Below the pieces are notes generated by a model that saw only the letters and a list, made by a program, of their open reading frames with translations, ran no database searches and had not been told where the DNA came from. Made by a program: the position numbers and the translations under genes. From contig NC_081410.1 of assembly GCF_030272615.1 (NCBI RefSeq), positions 145,570,349-145,634,348 of the forward strand: a stretch of DNA of 64,000 nt, given 5' to 3'. This document shows positions 32,429-44,325 of this stretch, piece after piece. The stretch's first letter is position 1. Every line of letters starts with the position of its first letter. This stretch comes from Cryptomeria japonica. Its lineage: Eukaryota; Streptophyta; Pinopsida; Cupressales; Cupressaceae.

Positions 32429-33402
32429 CTATGTGTAAAACCTACGAAGGTACATGTTGTTGATTGGATCTTCCAAAGGTTCTCCATCTGGTGTCGAAAG
32501 TTGATATGCACCTGATCTGTAGACCGTTGTGATGATGTAAGGACCAAGCCAGTTCAGTTCAAACTTGCCCTTCTTCTCTTTATCTTGTTGATTTTTAGGA
32601 TTTCTTTGAGAACTAAGTCACCCACCTCAAATGTGCAAGGCTTTACCTTATGATTGTAGTTGCATTGTTCCTTGACTGAATGATATGTAGCTCGAGTGAC
32701 TGTCTTCCTTGATAAGGGATCTAAGATAGAATTACTAGCGTTTAGACTACACAGGACCGTATGCGTGTCACCTAAAGAAATTTGGGCAGCCTTGATAACA
32801 AAGTTCCTCGAGGAAGATCCATTAAAGGTCTGTGATGTATTGCTAGAAGGGAATGGATGTGCAAAACAAGTGGATGAGTTATGAAGGCTTATGATTGCGA
32901 AAATAAGTGAAAGTAGGATGGCATGATGGAGACTTAGGATCAACAAGTATGCTTTTTGACTTAAAATTATATAACTTTTGCCCCCAGTTATTTTGATATT
33001 AGGGGAGATCATCTCTTGCTCTTTTTCTTTCATAGGATTTTTATCCTTGACCTTCATTTTTGCAGAGTCCAATATCTTTTGATTTTGATTTGGACTAAAG
33101 GCCTTTTCTTTATTTTTGACTTTTAGATTTTTCTTTTCAAGGCTTGATTTTTGATCCCCAATGAGTAAGGGCTTTTGTAATTCTTGTTGATCCAAGTCTA
33201 GGAGTAGAGTGGAAATGGAATGAACAGATGAAATGGTAAAACTATATGAGTTCTCAAGAGGGCTGGTGATACACTCAATAGATTCTTCGCTGGAACCACT
33301 CTTAGGTCTATTGATATCAAGAGATGCTTGCACCTCTAGAGGATATTTGCATTTAGACTTGGTAGCCACAACACTGGGTGGTTCACACCCAATTCCTTGC
33401 AA
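32429..33402 (-). pseudogene. Element E pol remnant: post-protease linker fused to integrase C-terminus
   Basis: The minus-strand frame from 33402 starts in a Lys/Ser/Glu-rich linker. Near 32690-32560 it becomes integrase C-terminal sequence (YHSVKEQCNYNHKV, VGDLVL). After a frameshift near 32575 come the GPY motif (NWLGPYIITTVYRSGAYQL) and the end RRFYT at 32429. All of reverse transcriptase, RNase H and the integrase catalytic core is missing. The middle includes a hydrophobic patch of unclear origin. Deletion of most of pol would leave the element dependent on others. Confidence 0.75.
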
Positions 33403-33474
33403 ATTGTTTATAGATTGTTCCTGTCGACTGAATACCTTAGGAGATAGTGGGAGTTGATCAACATGAAAGATATA

Positions 33475-33990
33475 CTAACCACATCCCATGTCTTTAATCT
33501 TGAACTTTTCTTTGATCTCTGATTGTTTTGATGTAGAAGCTTTCAAGGATTCTGGATCAACATATGATGATGAAGGAACAACCTCTCTATTGATTGGGAT
33601 TGTTATTTCTAATCTAGGTCGCAAATTGTTGCAATATATGAATGGGTTTGGATCAACTTTGATGATCACTTCAACTCCATTGTGTGGAAACTTGATACAT
33701 CGATGATATGTAGATGGGATTGCGCTCATCTCATGAATCCATGGACGCCATAGCAATATGTTGTATGTGAGCTCTAGATCAAGGACTTGAAAAACCACAT
33801 CCTTTGTAACTGGCCCTACTCTAAGAGGTAAGGTAAATGAACCCTTGGATGAGCGCTCTTCGTCATCATATGCCTTAATGGTGATTGCATGTGTAGAATT
33901 AACAACCTTTTCAGAATATCCCAACTGTTTAATAGTATTCAATGTACATATATTGAGACCGACTCCTCCATCTATCAGGACTCATTTTAT
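33475..33990 (-). pseudogene. Element E retropepsin-like protease
   Basis: On the minus strand the active-site region reads LIDGGVGLNIC (about 33985-33950), the Tat-type form of D-T/S-G. The rest of the domain follows (FTLPLRVGPVTKDVVFQVLD; YNILLWRPWIHEM; CIKFPHNG). The catalytic Asp is present. A stop lies a few codons upstream, so the link to gag is broken. Confidence 0.75.
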
Positions 33991-34575
33991 TCGGTGTTTG
34001 TGTAGGAAGGCTTCAATGTGTAAAGATGCATTATGTGATTGGCTTATAGAGGCGTCATTAGCTTCGGTGAATGTAAGGGAATGTGGAACGGAAGATTATC
34101 ACACCATGTCTTGAAACTGGTCCACGTTCAGATCAGTGGGGACAAAGGTTTCTCTCAAAGTTTTATCAAGGAAGGCTTTATGTGCAGGGGATATGCGTAA
34201 AAGCTCAAGGATGGAGATAAGCGTGGGCATCCTCCCTAACTATTCTACTAGGTTGTACTCAGGTTTGGCTGACGAGGAAGTAGTGGTTTTAGCTGGAGCA
34301 CCTTGCAAGGTGACCTTACCTCAACGAGTTGTGACATTACATTCAAAGGTAGATTCAGAAGAAGGTCCAATGCCTTTTAGGACAACTTTGGATCTTTGGG
34401 TAGAACTTTCAAGCATTTTGTCCTTTATGATAATAGTAAAAACATAGTTATCCATCGAAATGTGATTAACAGTTGAATCATAGTTATAGGATGCTTTGGT
34501 ATAGTTGGCTTGCTCATTTGTGGCTTTGGCTTTTCCCTTGTCATGTTTAGAGAATGGTTCCTTAAAAATCTCATA

Positions 34576-36492
34576 TTATTGATTGGATGTATGTCCTTCG
34601 ATCTCAATATCACCTCTATCAATAAGATCTTGTATAATGTTCTTCAAGCGATGGCAATTTCCTATTTTATGTCCCTTGCTCTTGTGATATTCGCAATACT
34701 CATCACCATTCCACCAATTTGGTTTGACTTTTGGTTCATATGGAGGATTGTTTGGAATTGTTATTACCTTGTTGGCCACTAGCTTCCTAAAATCTGACTC
34801 AAGTGGTTCTCCCAATGGGGTGTATTTCCTTCGTGGATTTGTACTTGGTTGTTTGTAGAACTTGATTCAGAAAGAATGATTTTTGGTCTCACTGTGTTAG
34901 CATCGACAACGCCATCATTTACTGTGTTCTTGTTCTTATTCCAAAATTGTGGGCTGTCTTTTCCTTTAAAGTCCTCTTTATTTTATTTGAATATCTTGAT
35001 GACTCCTTTCTCAATTAAGACCTTCTCTGTTGCTAAGCCTTTCTCAATGGCGTCCTTGAAGGTGGACAAACAAGTTTTCCTCAAGTCATAACCAATTTCT
35101 CTATTGACATTCTGGGTGGACATCTCTACCATTTGTTTTTGTGGAATTTCACAAGAGCATATGCTAGCTAAATTCCTCCATCTTTGTAGGAATGATGAAA
35201 ATGACTCCCCATCCTTTTGCTTGATGTTGCACAAAGTGGTAACTGATATATCTGTCTCTATGTTATATGAGAAATATTGTATGAAAGCTTATGCTAGATC
35301 ACCCCATGACTTAATTCTAGGTGGAAGTTGGGAGAACCATTCCATAGCTTGATCACCTAAGGTTTGTGGGAACAATCTCATCAAGTATGTTTCTTCTGCT
35401 ACTACCTCAATGCAAGCTGTGAAAAATTGTCTTATATGTGCCTCAGGGTCTCCTTTGCCTCTATACTTATCAAACTTTGTTGTTACGACATGTGTAGGAA
35501 ATAGAGGCATTAGAATTCTCTTATAAAATGGATAGGGACATATATCTCTCATTGTGTAAGCTGGCTTTGGTGTATTGATGTCCTCCATCTTCTTTCGTAA
35601 GTCCTTTATTTGTTGTTCCAAATTGTTTTTGGGTGGAGATTGACTTCTTGGACCATATACCATGCCCGAGCCACCAGGTGGAGGAGGAGGATATTGCATA
35701 TATGGATGGTATTGATCATAAACATGTTCATATGAAGGAGTTTTATAATGATATCGTATATAGGGACCACTTGGTATAGAGTCATAATGAAGAATGGAAT
35801 ATCTGCTTTGTCCATGCATATCATATTCTACAGACATGTCATGAGTTTGTTATTGTGTAGTGCCCCCAAATTTGACATGTGGTTTTCTTGTGTCCAAATT
35901 TTGAGCATGCCTCTGGATATCCAATTGTTTTGGAGGTTGGTCCTTAGCATTGGTATGCAATTGAGTGTATTTATCTGCATAAGACTTCCATAATGGTCTA
36001 CGTAGACGAAGTTGTTCATGAGATGCTCTTTCATGAGTATCATAAGCTTGACCATGTGTATTTGGGATCTCAGGTTTTTGAAACAAGGATGAGGGTGACT
36101 CAAGCATTAAATGTGGTCCTCTAGTACCTCCACTATTAGGTCTCCTTTGATCCATATTGAGTTGACTTTCTTGAGTAGGTCGATTCTCCACTATCTGAGA
36201 CATGTCAAAATCATGAGGTATCTTAGCTCTACTTTGTGCCAACACTTGTAAGAAATATTGTCTCTCTTGTCATGATCTCTTCAACCAATCTATAAAAATG
36301 GGGATCCATGATAGAGTCTTCCACTTCTGCTGAATGTACTTAAATGTTGTCAACATTGTCATTGTGTGTATCATTGTTGTTTGTATTATCCAAGTTCTCA
36401 ACATTTTGAATGTTTCTATAAATGTCCATGTCAGGTAATGTGGTATGATCAGAATTAAAAAAGATATCATTATCATACTCATAGCCACTCAT
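34576..36492 (-). pseudogene. Element E gag (Ty3 type, near-continuous with a few stops)
   Basis: The start is ATG at 36492 on the minus strand. After an Asn/Asp-rich N-terminus comes MDPHFYRLVEEIM near 36310. A Gln/Arg/Pro-rich part follows (36245-35850). The retrotransposon gag domain is at 35560-35290 (KFDKYRGKGDPEAHIRQF; LGDQAMEWFSQLP), continuing at 35234-34983. A zinc knuckle, CEYHKSKGHKIGNC, lies near 34700, then DLIDRGDIEIEG. Stops near 36340, 35848 and 35289 and frame changes break it. From 34575 down to 33991 only a decayed linker toward the protease is visible. Confidence 0.8.
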
Positions 36493-38210
36493 GTTTGTAG
36501 ACTCTTGAGCCTCTTTAGCTTATCTCCTAGATTTTTGGGAACGGGTTTCAACCATTAACTAGGTCTTGACCAAGATGTGTGAGACTAGATGAAAATGGAG
36601 AAGTATGGAAGACCAAGAGTTGGATGGAATGTAAATGAATCTGAGGTGTACTTGCAATGTCCAAAGTGTAAGACCAAGTATGTATGTAGTAGAGTAGGTG
36701 TGGCTTCCAAAGAGATGATAGATTCTCTTGATGAGGTAAGTTGACCTTGACTCTAAGTAAGACCAAATGAAACCCAAAGGTGATAGACCTTGATGAGGGA
36801 CCACTTAGCAAAATGTTGTTGTATGTATTTTGTTGACAAAGCAAGATGAGGACAAGCAAGTGACCTTTTGACTCAAGTTTAGACAAATGCGAATGTAATG
36901 CAAGGTGTAAAGCAATGATGAACTTTATGAGACCCAAAATAGACTGAATTCTAGATGAAAACCCGGAGAAATAACCTAGGAAGCTCAAGAATTCTGAAAC
37001 TGATTGCTATTGTTTGTTGGACTGTAAATTTTCCCAATATTGAACACAAACGTGCCTATATACTTCACAGATGCAGTTACCCAACACAGACACGATTAGA
37101 CACTGCACAGACGTGTTTATGAGAATCTTGTGAATATAGTTTGCTTATGATAGCATAGACATGTTTTTGTCCTACAGAGACACGGTTACAGGACACAGAT
37201 GTGTTTCTATCAGACACAGACACGTTTCCAGAATCTGAGTGCAATTTTTTCAATTTGTGAAGTTGTTTGTTGTAACCAAATTTGAATTTTTTACCATTTT
37301 TTCATGACAAGAGGACATAATGTTGATGAGGACTCAATGTTTGCAAGTGTTTGGACTCAAAATGACTAAAAAGAAAGTGTGTTGTTTGATGTAAAAATGT
37401 TTTGCATACACTTGAAGACACAAAAGACACAATGTTTTGATGTTTGATCTTGAATGTTTGAATGTTAAAAGAAGACAAGCACAATTCTTATGGTTGGCTA
37501 GGACAATAGTTGTTGATTTCACATGGGTTTCCCTCGAGGCTACGCTATTCAAAGCAGATACTTAGATGCTTGACCCCACTGGCTCCACCCTCGACACTCA
37601 CTTCTCCAGGGCAGCCAAGCACTAGTCCCCACGAAAACTCCCCATGGTGAACTTTGTATCTCTACTAAGAACCATATGTGTGTGGGCTGCTCCAGAGGTC
37701 CGACCTCTTGCCCCAACAACTAGAAGGATTTTGGCTTTCTAAAACAAAAAGGTGCTAGTAAGGGAATCTGCTCGTGTGGCCATACATGCGACACTTTTAG
37801 CTTTGTAAATATAGAAGGCTCCTAGCTGGTAGGGGTTACACCCTACTATTGATCAAATAAATTTGATCAAACGGGTTTATGACGAGACATAGTGTCGGTA
37901 TGAACTAATCAACACACGTTACCCATGACTTTCACCATGGATACAATTATTTATAGTGGTTTGAAAGAGGTGGGTTTTCCTCACTACCACTTGGGTCGTT
38001 CCCTCCTCACTAGTAGTCCTAATGACCACACAGGGAGGCAAACCCTCTAAAGATTAAACACAAAGAGCCTATTTCCCAAGACACAAAAGACACTGGTTCA
38101 ATTTTAGTGCACCAATTGAAGTGTTTGTTAATCTATGAAAATAAGGCACACAATGAAAATTAAAAGAAAACCCTTGCCAAGATCCTACAACAAAGATATT
38201 AGTAGTTCTA
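36493..38210 (-). other. Element E probable R/U5 and leader
   Basis: No gene. About 37020-37220 holds some eight copies of CACAGACACG-like motifs. TGGTTGAAACCCGTTCCC on the minus strand near 36552 could be a primer site but is unassigned. An LTR running from 38685 to about 36555 would be 2.1 kb; the left copy cannot confirm this. Confidence 0.4.
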
Positions 38211-38685
38211 CAAGAATGCGTAGGAGGATTGATAATGAAGGAAGCATCCCCTTATATAGAAGACACTATAAGAAATAGAGGGATAAGATTGAGAAGTGTA
38301 AAAGATAAATGGTCGAATAGGATTAGAGGGTAGGTAGAGGAAATATGAAAATAATGAGAGGGTAGGTAGTGTAGGAATTGAGAGATGAATAACATGTGTC
38401 ATGGGTAGAAAAAACTAATGAATTAATTAAATAAATAAAGATTCATTTAATTAATAGAGGAAGTGGGATCAATTAAATAAATAAAAATATTTATTTAATT
38501 TAGGAAAATGATAATTTAAATAAATAAAAGTATTTATTTAAATGAGAAAAAAAAGATAGAAGAGGATAAATGAATTAATTAAATAAATAAAAATTCATTT
38601 AATTAATAGAAGACTTAGGATGAAGTAATTAAATAAATAAAGATTCAATTAATTTTATTAGATAGGATAATTTTAGGTGTCTACA
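38211..38685 (-). repeat. Element E 5' LTR, confirmed U3 portion
   Basis: The minus strand begins TGTAGACACCTAAAATTATC at 38685. Near-identity with 27152-27629 extends to 38211. AT-rich AATTAAATAAATAAA / TTTATTTAATT blocks form several local palindromes. Confidence 0.8.
38252..38259 (-). promoter_or_regulatory. TATA-like box in element E 5' LTR
   Basis: The minus strand reads CTATATAAGGGGATGC; the same motif is kept in the left LTR near 27211. It lies about 430 bases into the LTR. Confidence 0.45.
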
Positions 38686-40284
38686 GTTCCAACAAATGCC
38701 ATCTATCTCATAGTGGTTTAACTACAATGTAGGCTTCATGACACATTGAAAACAACATAGGTGGTAGTCTTGAGGTGCATAAGTCAAGATGATTCCATCC
38801 TTTATATATAATAAGAGACACCTAGGTGAGAATAATTGCAAGGTGATCTCATATTAATGGCTCGTGATCCAACAACCACTGGCAATATACAGATCCGACT
38901 AGCTTGAAATATCACCATCAACCATTAAATGTTCCAACTAGTTAATACCCTTATTTGATAAATAATTTGCCACCACATTTCCTTCCCTATAAAAATGTTT
39001 AATTGAATAACTGAAAATGCTATCTAAAATAACCAAAGCCTTCTTAAGAAGATTCATTACTTTCTAACTCATTGAATGCTTATTTTGAAACAAATAGTGA
39101 CCACCATAGATATTCCTTTCCTTTGATAGCAATATATCGAATTTGCAAGATTTGACCACTTGTAGACCAAATAGCAATTCTTTGAGCTTAATTATTAGTT
39201 TGTGAATTTACCTTTTCTTTTGATAACCATACTCAAAGAATCTTGAAGTGTTCAGGCTTCAAAAACACCGTCAAAATTCAATTTCTTAAAAAACTTGACT
39301 AAGGCAAGATCCACTTAACTTTTGAATGCTTAATCGATTAATGAATAGAATTAAAAAAGAAAATATCATACTCATTAAGCTTAATCTAGGGAAAAACTCA
39401 TTTTATTATAAAAAAATGATAGTCGTAAATGATGGATCAACCACACCAAACGCCCAAAATGGGGTCACAAAAATGAAATATTCCAATCAATATTTTAGCA
39501 ATCCAAGAATGCAGGTTCGAATCACAACACTCTTGGAAAGCACACGAAAAGTACGGAAGCCCGTTGAAGCTAGTGGTTTTAGAAACAGCACAATCCCCCA
39601 AAATGAAGGGCTTGTAGCCCAAGATTCTACTGTACCATGGGCCCCACCGTATCGTTTATTCTAAGGTTGGTTAGTTGGTTTCGTGCCCTTTGAGTGGTTG
39701 CCCTTGACAATCATATCTGACGTGGCACCTACTTTGTTAATTCCCTACTGGAAAAGTTACATATCTATTGCGCATATTTGTCTGCATGCACCGGCTCTAA
39801 GCCACCATGAAACAAAATTGATCTTCACAATCGTCGGATAAGAAAAACCTGCAAGACAGATACTCACTCCCAAACCTGCAAATGAAGTGAATAAAAAATT
39901 GCGCTGGTTAGTTTCTACTCCCTTAAAAAATGAAATAAATTTGTCTTTATGAATATTCATTGCCCCACATAAATCCCTTGCAAGTCCGCCTAACGTCGAC
40001 GAGCAGAAGCCATTGGCCGTCGGATCCAAGATTTTTGAGGGCAGAGCACGCGAATATAGTAAGAACAAGCGCGCAATTTATTCGCCTGAAGCCCTAGCTT
40101 TGCTGTAAATAATTCTATTTTTTATCTGTCAGTGAAAGAAAAAAAAGAGAGGAGGCCTGCGCCCCTGGGCGAAGATGTTGACTCTGCTCAAATAGCACAG
40201 GCGGACAGATATTTGCATTCATTCATGAAATCTTCTCGGCTGTAATTAATTTCAACGTCTCTGTGTTGTTTTTTTAGCACAAAA
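38686..40284 (+). other. Upstream region of the OEP37-like gene
   Basis: No transposon or supported frame. GTCTCTGTGTTGTTTTTTTAG, just before the ATG at 40285, has the shape of a splice acceptor (pyrimidine tract plus AG), so the 5' untranslated region may hold an intron. I cannot place a TATA box. Confidence 0.4.
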
Positions 40285-40659
40285 ATGGCGGAAGTCTCGA
40301 CAGAAGCTGCGCCTCTTCCGGAGGTAGCGGTGGAACCGGAGAAAATCGGTGCGATTGACGTTCACCCGGCCAAATTTGGGCGAGATTGGAGAAGAAAACC
40401 GGCCTTCAAGATTTCGACGGAGTTTGATAGCGAGTCGAAAGATATAATTAATAAATTCTCGGCCAGGCTTTTTGACGGGCTTGGGAAGATAAAAGGTTCG
40501 TTTCAGAGGGACTTGAACGGGAAGTTGCAGTGTCCTCAGCTGGGATTGGACACAAAGTATTTGTCGATCTTGTATGATCACGAAGACCGCAATGCGCTTT
40601 TTACCGCCTCTGCCGACCTCAGTAACCAGTTTCAGCTCAAGCTTCAAGGCGATGCTAAG
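40285..40659 (+). CDS. First exon of an OEP37-like chloroplast outer envelope pore protein
   Basis: The ATG in AAAATGGCGG opens 125 codons ending at a clear donor, AAG|GTATGC (40660), phase 0. After an Ala/Glu/Pro N-terminus, residues about 35-125 (FKISTEFDSESKD, KFSARLFDGLGKIKGSF, TKYLSILYDHEDRNAL) match, from memory, the start of Arabidopsis OEP37. OEP37 is a beta-barrel cation-selective channel of the plastid outer envelope. There are no stops, and GC content and codon use differ from the transposon DNA around it. No second exon is recognisable within the window. Either the first intron is very long or the gene is a fragment. The match needs a database search. Confidence 0.65.
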
Positions 40660-41394
40660 GTATGCCTGACTGGCTCTAACTTATTTCGTTTTTGTTTTCA
40701 GGACAAAATTATATCGAGCGGCATTTTTTTTTTATCTTTCTGCGAAATTTACCATTTTGGAAGAAATGCTTGAAATTATGATTCATTAACTTTTACGTGT
40801 TTCGTTTTTAGGGAGAAAGGTCTGGTTTGGAGGGAATTTATTTATATTTTTCGTGGGATTTGCCATTTTGGGAAAAAAATTGTGAAATTTGTTATTCTGG
40901 AGAAAAAATTGTGAGAAATTTCTATGTTGGAAATATTAGGCTGTTTTTTTTTTTCTTAAGTGAAGTTTTCTATCTTTTGAAAATAATCAGTTTTACATTT
41001 AGTTGAACTTAAGAGTCAAATTTTCTGTCGCGGCAAAACAAGTGGTGCGAGCTTACTGAACTTCGTCTCCCCAAAGACAAATAAGGTAGCTCACTTAAAA
41101 TATTGGTAACAAACTTCAAGAATTTTAATAAAAGTTAACCAGGAAGTAAACTTCGATAATTTGTCTTCTAGCGGAAGCCTTTGATCTTCTAAATGATGAT
41201 TGAAGATAAACTGCATTTATTCGAAATTTGTCCGAAATTCTCTATTTTGTAATAAAATTGATTTTAGACTGTAAGCAGAAAAAATAAAATAGCTTAGACA
41301 TCATGTATCTAAAGTTTGAGGGAAATTTTCTGGGTTGAGATTATCATGTACTTGAAAAATCAGTTTATAAAAAGATGTGTAAGGAATAAGTATA
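40660..41394 (+). other. Start of the OEP37-like first intron
   Basis: T-rich, intron-like DNA beginning GTATGC. No second exon was identified. Confidence 0.45.
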
Positions 41395-41930
41395 AGAACT
41401 GTAAATAATTTTTTGCGACACTATGTAAAGTTTATACTAATAAACATTAAAAACATAAAAATTATTGCATTGAAATTTGAATATTAACAATGGTGGGTAG
41501 AATTTTGGAAGTTTGGGATCAAACCAAGAATAAGTATAAAAATTGCAAATGAAACTTTGGCATACTAAATGAAGTTTAAACTGCAAATGAAATTTTGTCA
41601 CAGTATCAAGAGTTTATACTTATAAACATTAAAAACATAAAAATTTAAACTTTAAATGATATTTTGTCAGACTATGTAAAGTTTATACTAATAAACATGA
41701 AATGTTAAATTGTAAATGAATTTTGGCCACACCATGTAAAGTATATAATAATAAACATTAAAAACATGAAAATGATTGCATTGAAATTTAAACATTGACA
41801 GTGGTGGGCAGAGTTTTGGAACATTGGGAACAAGCCAAGAATAAGTATAAGAATTGCTAATGAAACTTTGGCATACTAAGTGAAGTGTAAACTAATAAGC
41901 ATAAAAAAACATGGCAATGATTGCATTAAC
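41395..41930. repeat. About 310-bp tandem repeat, nearly two copies
   Basis: The segment containing CAAGAATAAGTATA at 41527 recurs at 41837. The preceding GATTGCATTGAAATTT and GGTGGG blocks recur at the same offset. Shorter TTTATACTAATAAACATTAA-like repeats lie inside the unit. Confidence 0.75.
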
Positions 41931-41939
41931 AATGAGAAT

Positions 41940-42120
41940 GGTGGGTGGCGGTTTGGGGTCAAGAGGCAGTGCCTCTTGTGGGGGTGGAGCCCTCAACGGG
42001 TTCAAGGAGCAATGTCCCTTGTGGGGGTCTAGGGGTAGATCCTTCAATAGGGTCAAGGGGTAGCGAGCCTTGTGGGGGTTTGGGGGCAGAACCCCCAATG
42101 GGGTTGTGGGGTCAAGGGGC
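41940..42120. repeat. GC-rich minisatellite of about 57 bp units
   Basis: Three to four imperfect units with GGGGTCAAGRGGC and CTTGTGGGGGT landmarks. The DNA to 42593 gives a 233-codon minus-strand frame of doubtful meaning (with KILVFSRWASFRNVETW). I leave it uncalled. Confidence 0.6.
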
Positions 42121-42629
42121 AACATCCTTGGCGCGCTCCCTGTCATGATACAGGCTAGAGTTGAGGGGCGGAGCCCCCACCAACAAGGACAAATAAGGCC
42201 TACAAAACATCTTAAACTTTCATTACGAATGTCATTTTCACAACTTTTCACCAATTTTTGTTTTGGGTTGGGGTTTCTAATTGGGGGCAATGGGAGACTC
42301 CTAGGCATCGTGAGACAGTCTATGGAATCCTTAGAGTCCCAGGGACGTCTTGCTGTCCTTGAAGCCTCAGTTGTGGTGGCGGTGGGCCGTTTCACCCATG
42401 TCTCCACATTCCTGAAACTTGCCCATCTTGAAAACACGAGGATTTTGGGGAGTGACATGCCCTTGTGGTTCATTGGTTCGTTTTGGGTAAGCCTGTATAA
42501 AAACAAATGAACATTATACAAATATAAAGATTGAAATGTGGCTAATATTAATATAGTTTGCATAGAGAGCATAGGAGTTATGTTTCCTAGCATTCTTTGT
42601 CATTGTTTAAGTATTCTTTTTCTCATCAT

Positions 42630-43050
42630 GTATATCTTTCTTATCCTATTGCCATGGTCCATTTGACAAGTGACATACATTCGTCAACTTAATATCACAC
42701 AAAACTTCATCATGATGTTTACTTATCTTGAATTTCACCAAACATCGTTCACTTACCCGTACTTTTTGTTCTTGCAACTGAGCAATTTTATATCAACTAG
42801 GATGTTTTAACCTTGTCAATTTCAACTTGTCAACCGTTTTTTTTTAAAACCAAATTATTTGCAATACCACTATTAATGATGACTTGCAACACTTACCTTC
42901 AGTTTTGTATGTTGTTCTAAACAAAGCTCTTACTTTCTACCAGTTCTTAATCCACAACATTTATTTTCAACAAAACTCTTCTCATGACCAATGGCTCACC
43001 CTTCTTAGGTTGTTCAACCATTCATCCACATATGTGGTTCTTGTGCTACT
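42630..43050 (-). pseudogene. Element F: Ty3 protease-region remnant, left part
   Basis: The minus strand reads LVMRRVLL, then VIINSGIANNLV near 42880 (the family has D-S-G here; D is now N). It continues DKLKLTRLKHPS, VSERCLVKFKI, DEVLCDIKLTNVCHL and GPWQ near 42650, with stops between. This is the gag-protease junction and protease of a Ty3 element. It is the DNA into which element A copy 2 inserted; the rest is at 54732-54930. Confidence 0.7.
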
Positions 43051-43787
43051 TGTTGGCATTTTTGATGTTTTATGTTGTGGTTGTCATTGATGGACACACA
43101 CTTGCATTGAGATCCTCTTTATATGTATGAGTTAGAGAACAACAGGTATTTGGTTGTATTATAGTCTTTAGACTATTGACGTTTTGCAGAATGTGTTTCC
43201 CGGTCTGAAGTGGCATGTTAACCTCAAGCGGTATGAGGGATTAAAGCGGCATAACACATTTCTACCAGTCTTCATTTCTGTCAAACTGGCAACTGACATT
43301 TTGTATGAACCGGTAATACTTTGTGATGAGTTACCATCCACCGATTGTTTGACGGTGCCGACACTGTAGCGGTGCTTTTTGTGACGTATTACCAAGTATG
43401 TCCAGGTTCATTGAACCTAGGAAATTGTAATGTAATCCTATTGGACCGACATGAAATCAGATTCCTTTATAAGGACATCATGTCTAGGGTTTTAGGTGGT
43501 TGTTTTTATTGTTGTTGCGATAGTTGATATTGTGGCTAGGGTTTAAGGTGGTTGAGGAGTTGGAGAGATTATGAATGTGTAGAAGATTGAAGTAATGCCA
43601 TAGTGCATTAATAACGAGCTATCAAGGATCTAACCAAGCAGTCTGTGCTATTAGCTAGATCAAACACTTGTTGATTACTCACATCTTTGACAAGTCTGTA
43701 GCCCTTAACCGGGTAGGCCCAAAAGCCTTTTTGTAAATCCTCTAACAAGGTGGTTCACATCTGTGGATCTAAAATCCTCTAGCAAGG
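43051..43787 (+). repeat. Element A copy 2, 5' LTR, first part
   Basis: It matches 53647-54383 and begins TGTTGGCATTTTTGATG. A TATA-like CTTTATAAGG lies near 43465. It is interrupted after CAAGG by element G and resumes at 47886. Confidence 0.9.
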
Positions 43788-44178
43788 TGTTGACGTGTAT
43801 TTTGTACACAATCATACACAGAATAAAATACCCAAAGGCATCTTATCCTCTCTTGAATAAAGCCTCTGATTGCTAAAGATATCGCGAAAAGGATCAATCG
43901 GAGAAACTTCAAGGTTCTTATATGTAGGATCTCTACGTGTGGATAAGCTCTCTGTGGTATGATGTGATTTGCTGGAATCACAAGGGGACTTACATTTGAT
44001 GATTGAACTTCTGATTTGCCTTTGAATATTGCTGGAACACAGGATCTTACTGCCTTAGATTTGAAAAAAATGAAAAAAAGATGAGGGCGAAGAGAGGATC
44101 TAATCCTAATACTAAGAATGTAGGAGCAATGATTGATCTTTGATGAAACTCTAACTAGGTCTTGTTTTGACATCGCAG

Positions 44179-44325
44179 GACCATCTCCACAAGGCTAGTG
44201 CGATCTTCGAAGGGAAGCTTTATGATGTTCAAATCATCACTGCAGGCATAGACACCATCAGGTTGATGCATATCAATGAAGAAGCGACAATTGAAGTTAA
44301 GCTTAAGCTGAATGATTCCAGTTGA
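44179..44325 (+). other. Exon-like open segment inside element G (possible captured host exon)
   Basis: The 147 bases are an open frame of 48 codons ending TGA, preceded directly by TTTGACATCGCAG, a plausible splice acceptor. The predicted peptide (ASAIFEGKLYDVQIITAG, then LMHINEEATIEVKLKLND) has ordinary protein composition, unlike the AT-rich LTR around it. I do not recognise it. It could be a captured exon or chance. Confidence 0.35.

Larger units (their letters stand above)
27152..38685 (-). mobile_element. Element E: minus-strand Ty3/Tat-type element with deleted pol and an antisense PMD gene
   Basis: On the minus strand the order is LTR (from 38685), gag (36492-34576), protease (33990-33475), pol end (33402-32429), spacer, antisense gene (28965-30680 on the plus strand), polypurine tract (about 27646-27630) and LTR start (27629). 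Reverse transcriptase, RNase H and the integrase core are absent between protease and the integrase C-terminus. The terminal repeats match for about 475 bases (27152-27629 and 38211-38685), then the left copy diverges. An antisense extra gene between pol and the 3' LTR is a known trait of some Tat-lineage elements. Confidence 0.8.

Noticed and set aside
39757-40068. A 103-codon minus-strand frame just upstream of the OEP37-like exon
   Set aside because: Overlaps the presumed promoter and 5' untranslated region, shows no recognisable motif and no splice context.
41892-42593. A 233-codon minus-strand frame
   Set aside because: Half of it is the G-rich minisatellite read as a Pro/Leu repeat; the rest has no motif I can name. 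Kept only as a repeat.
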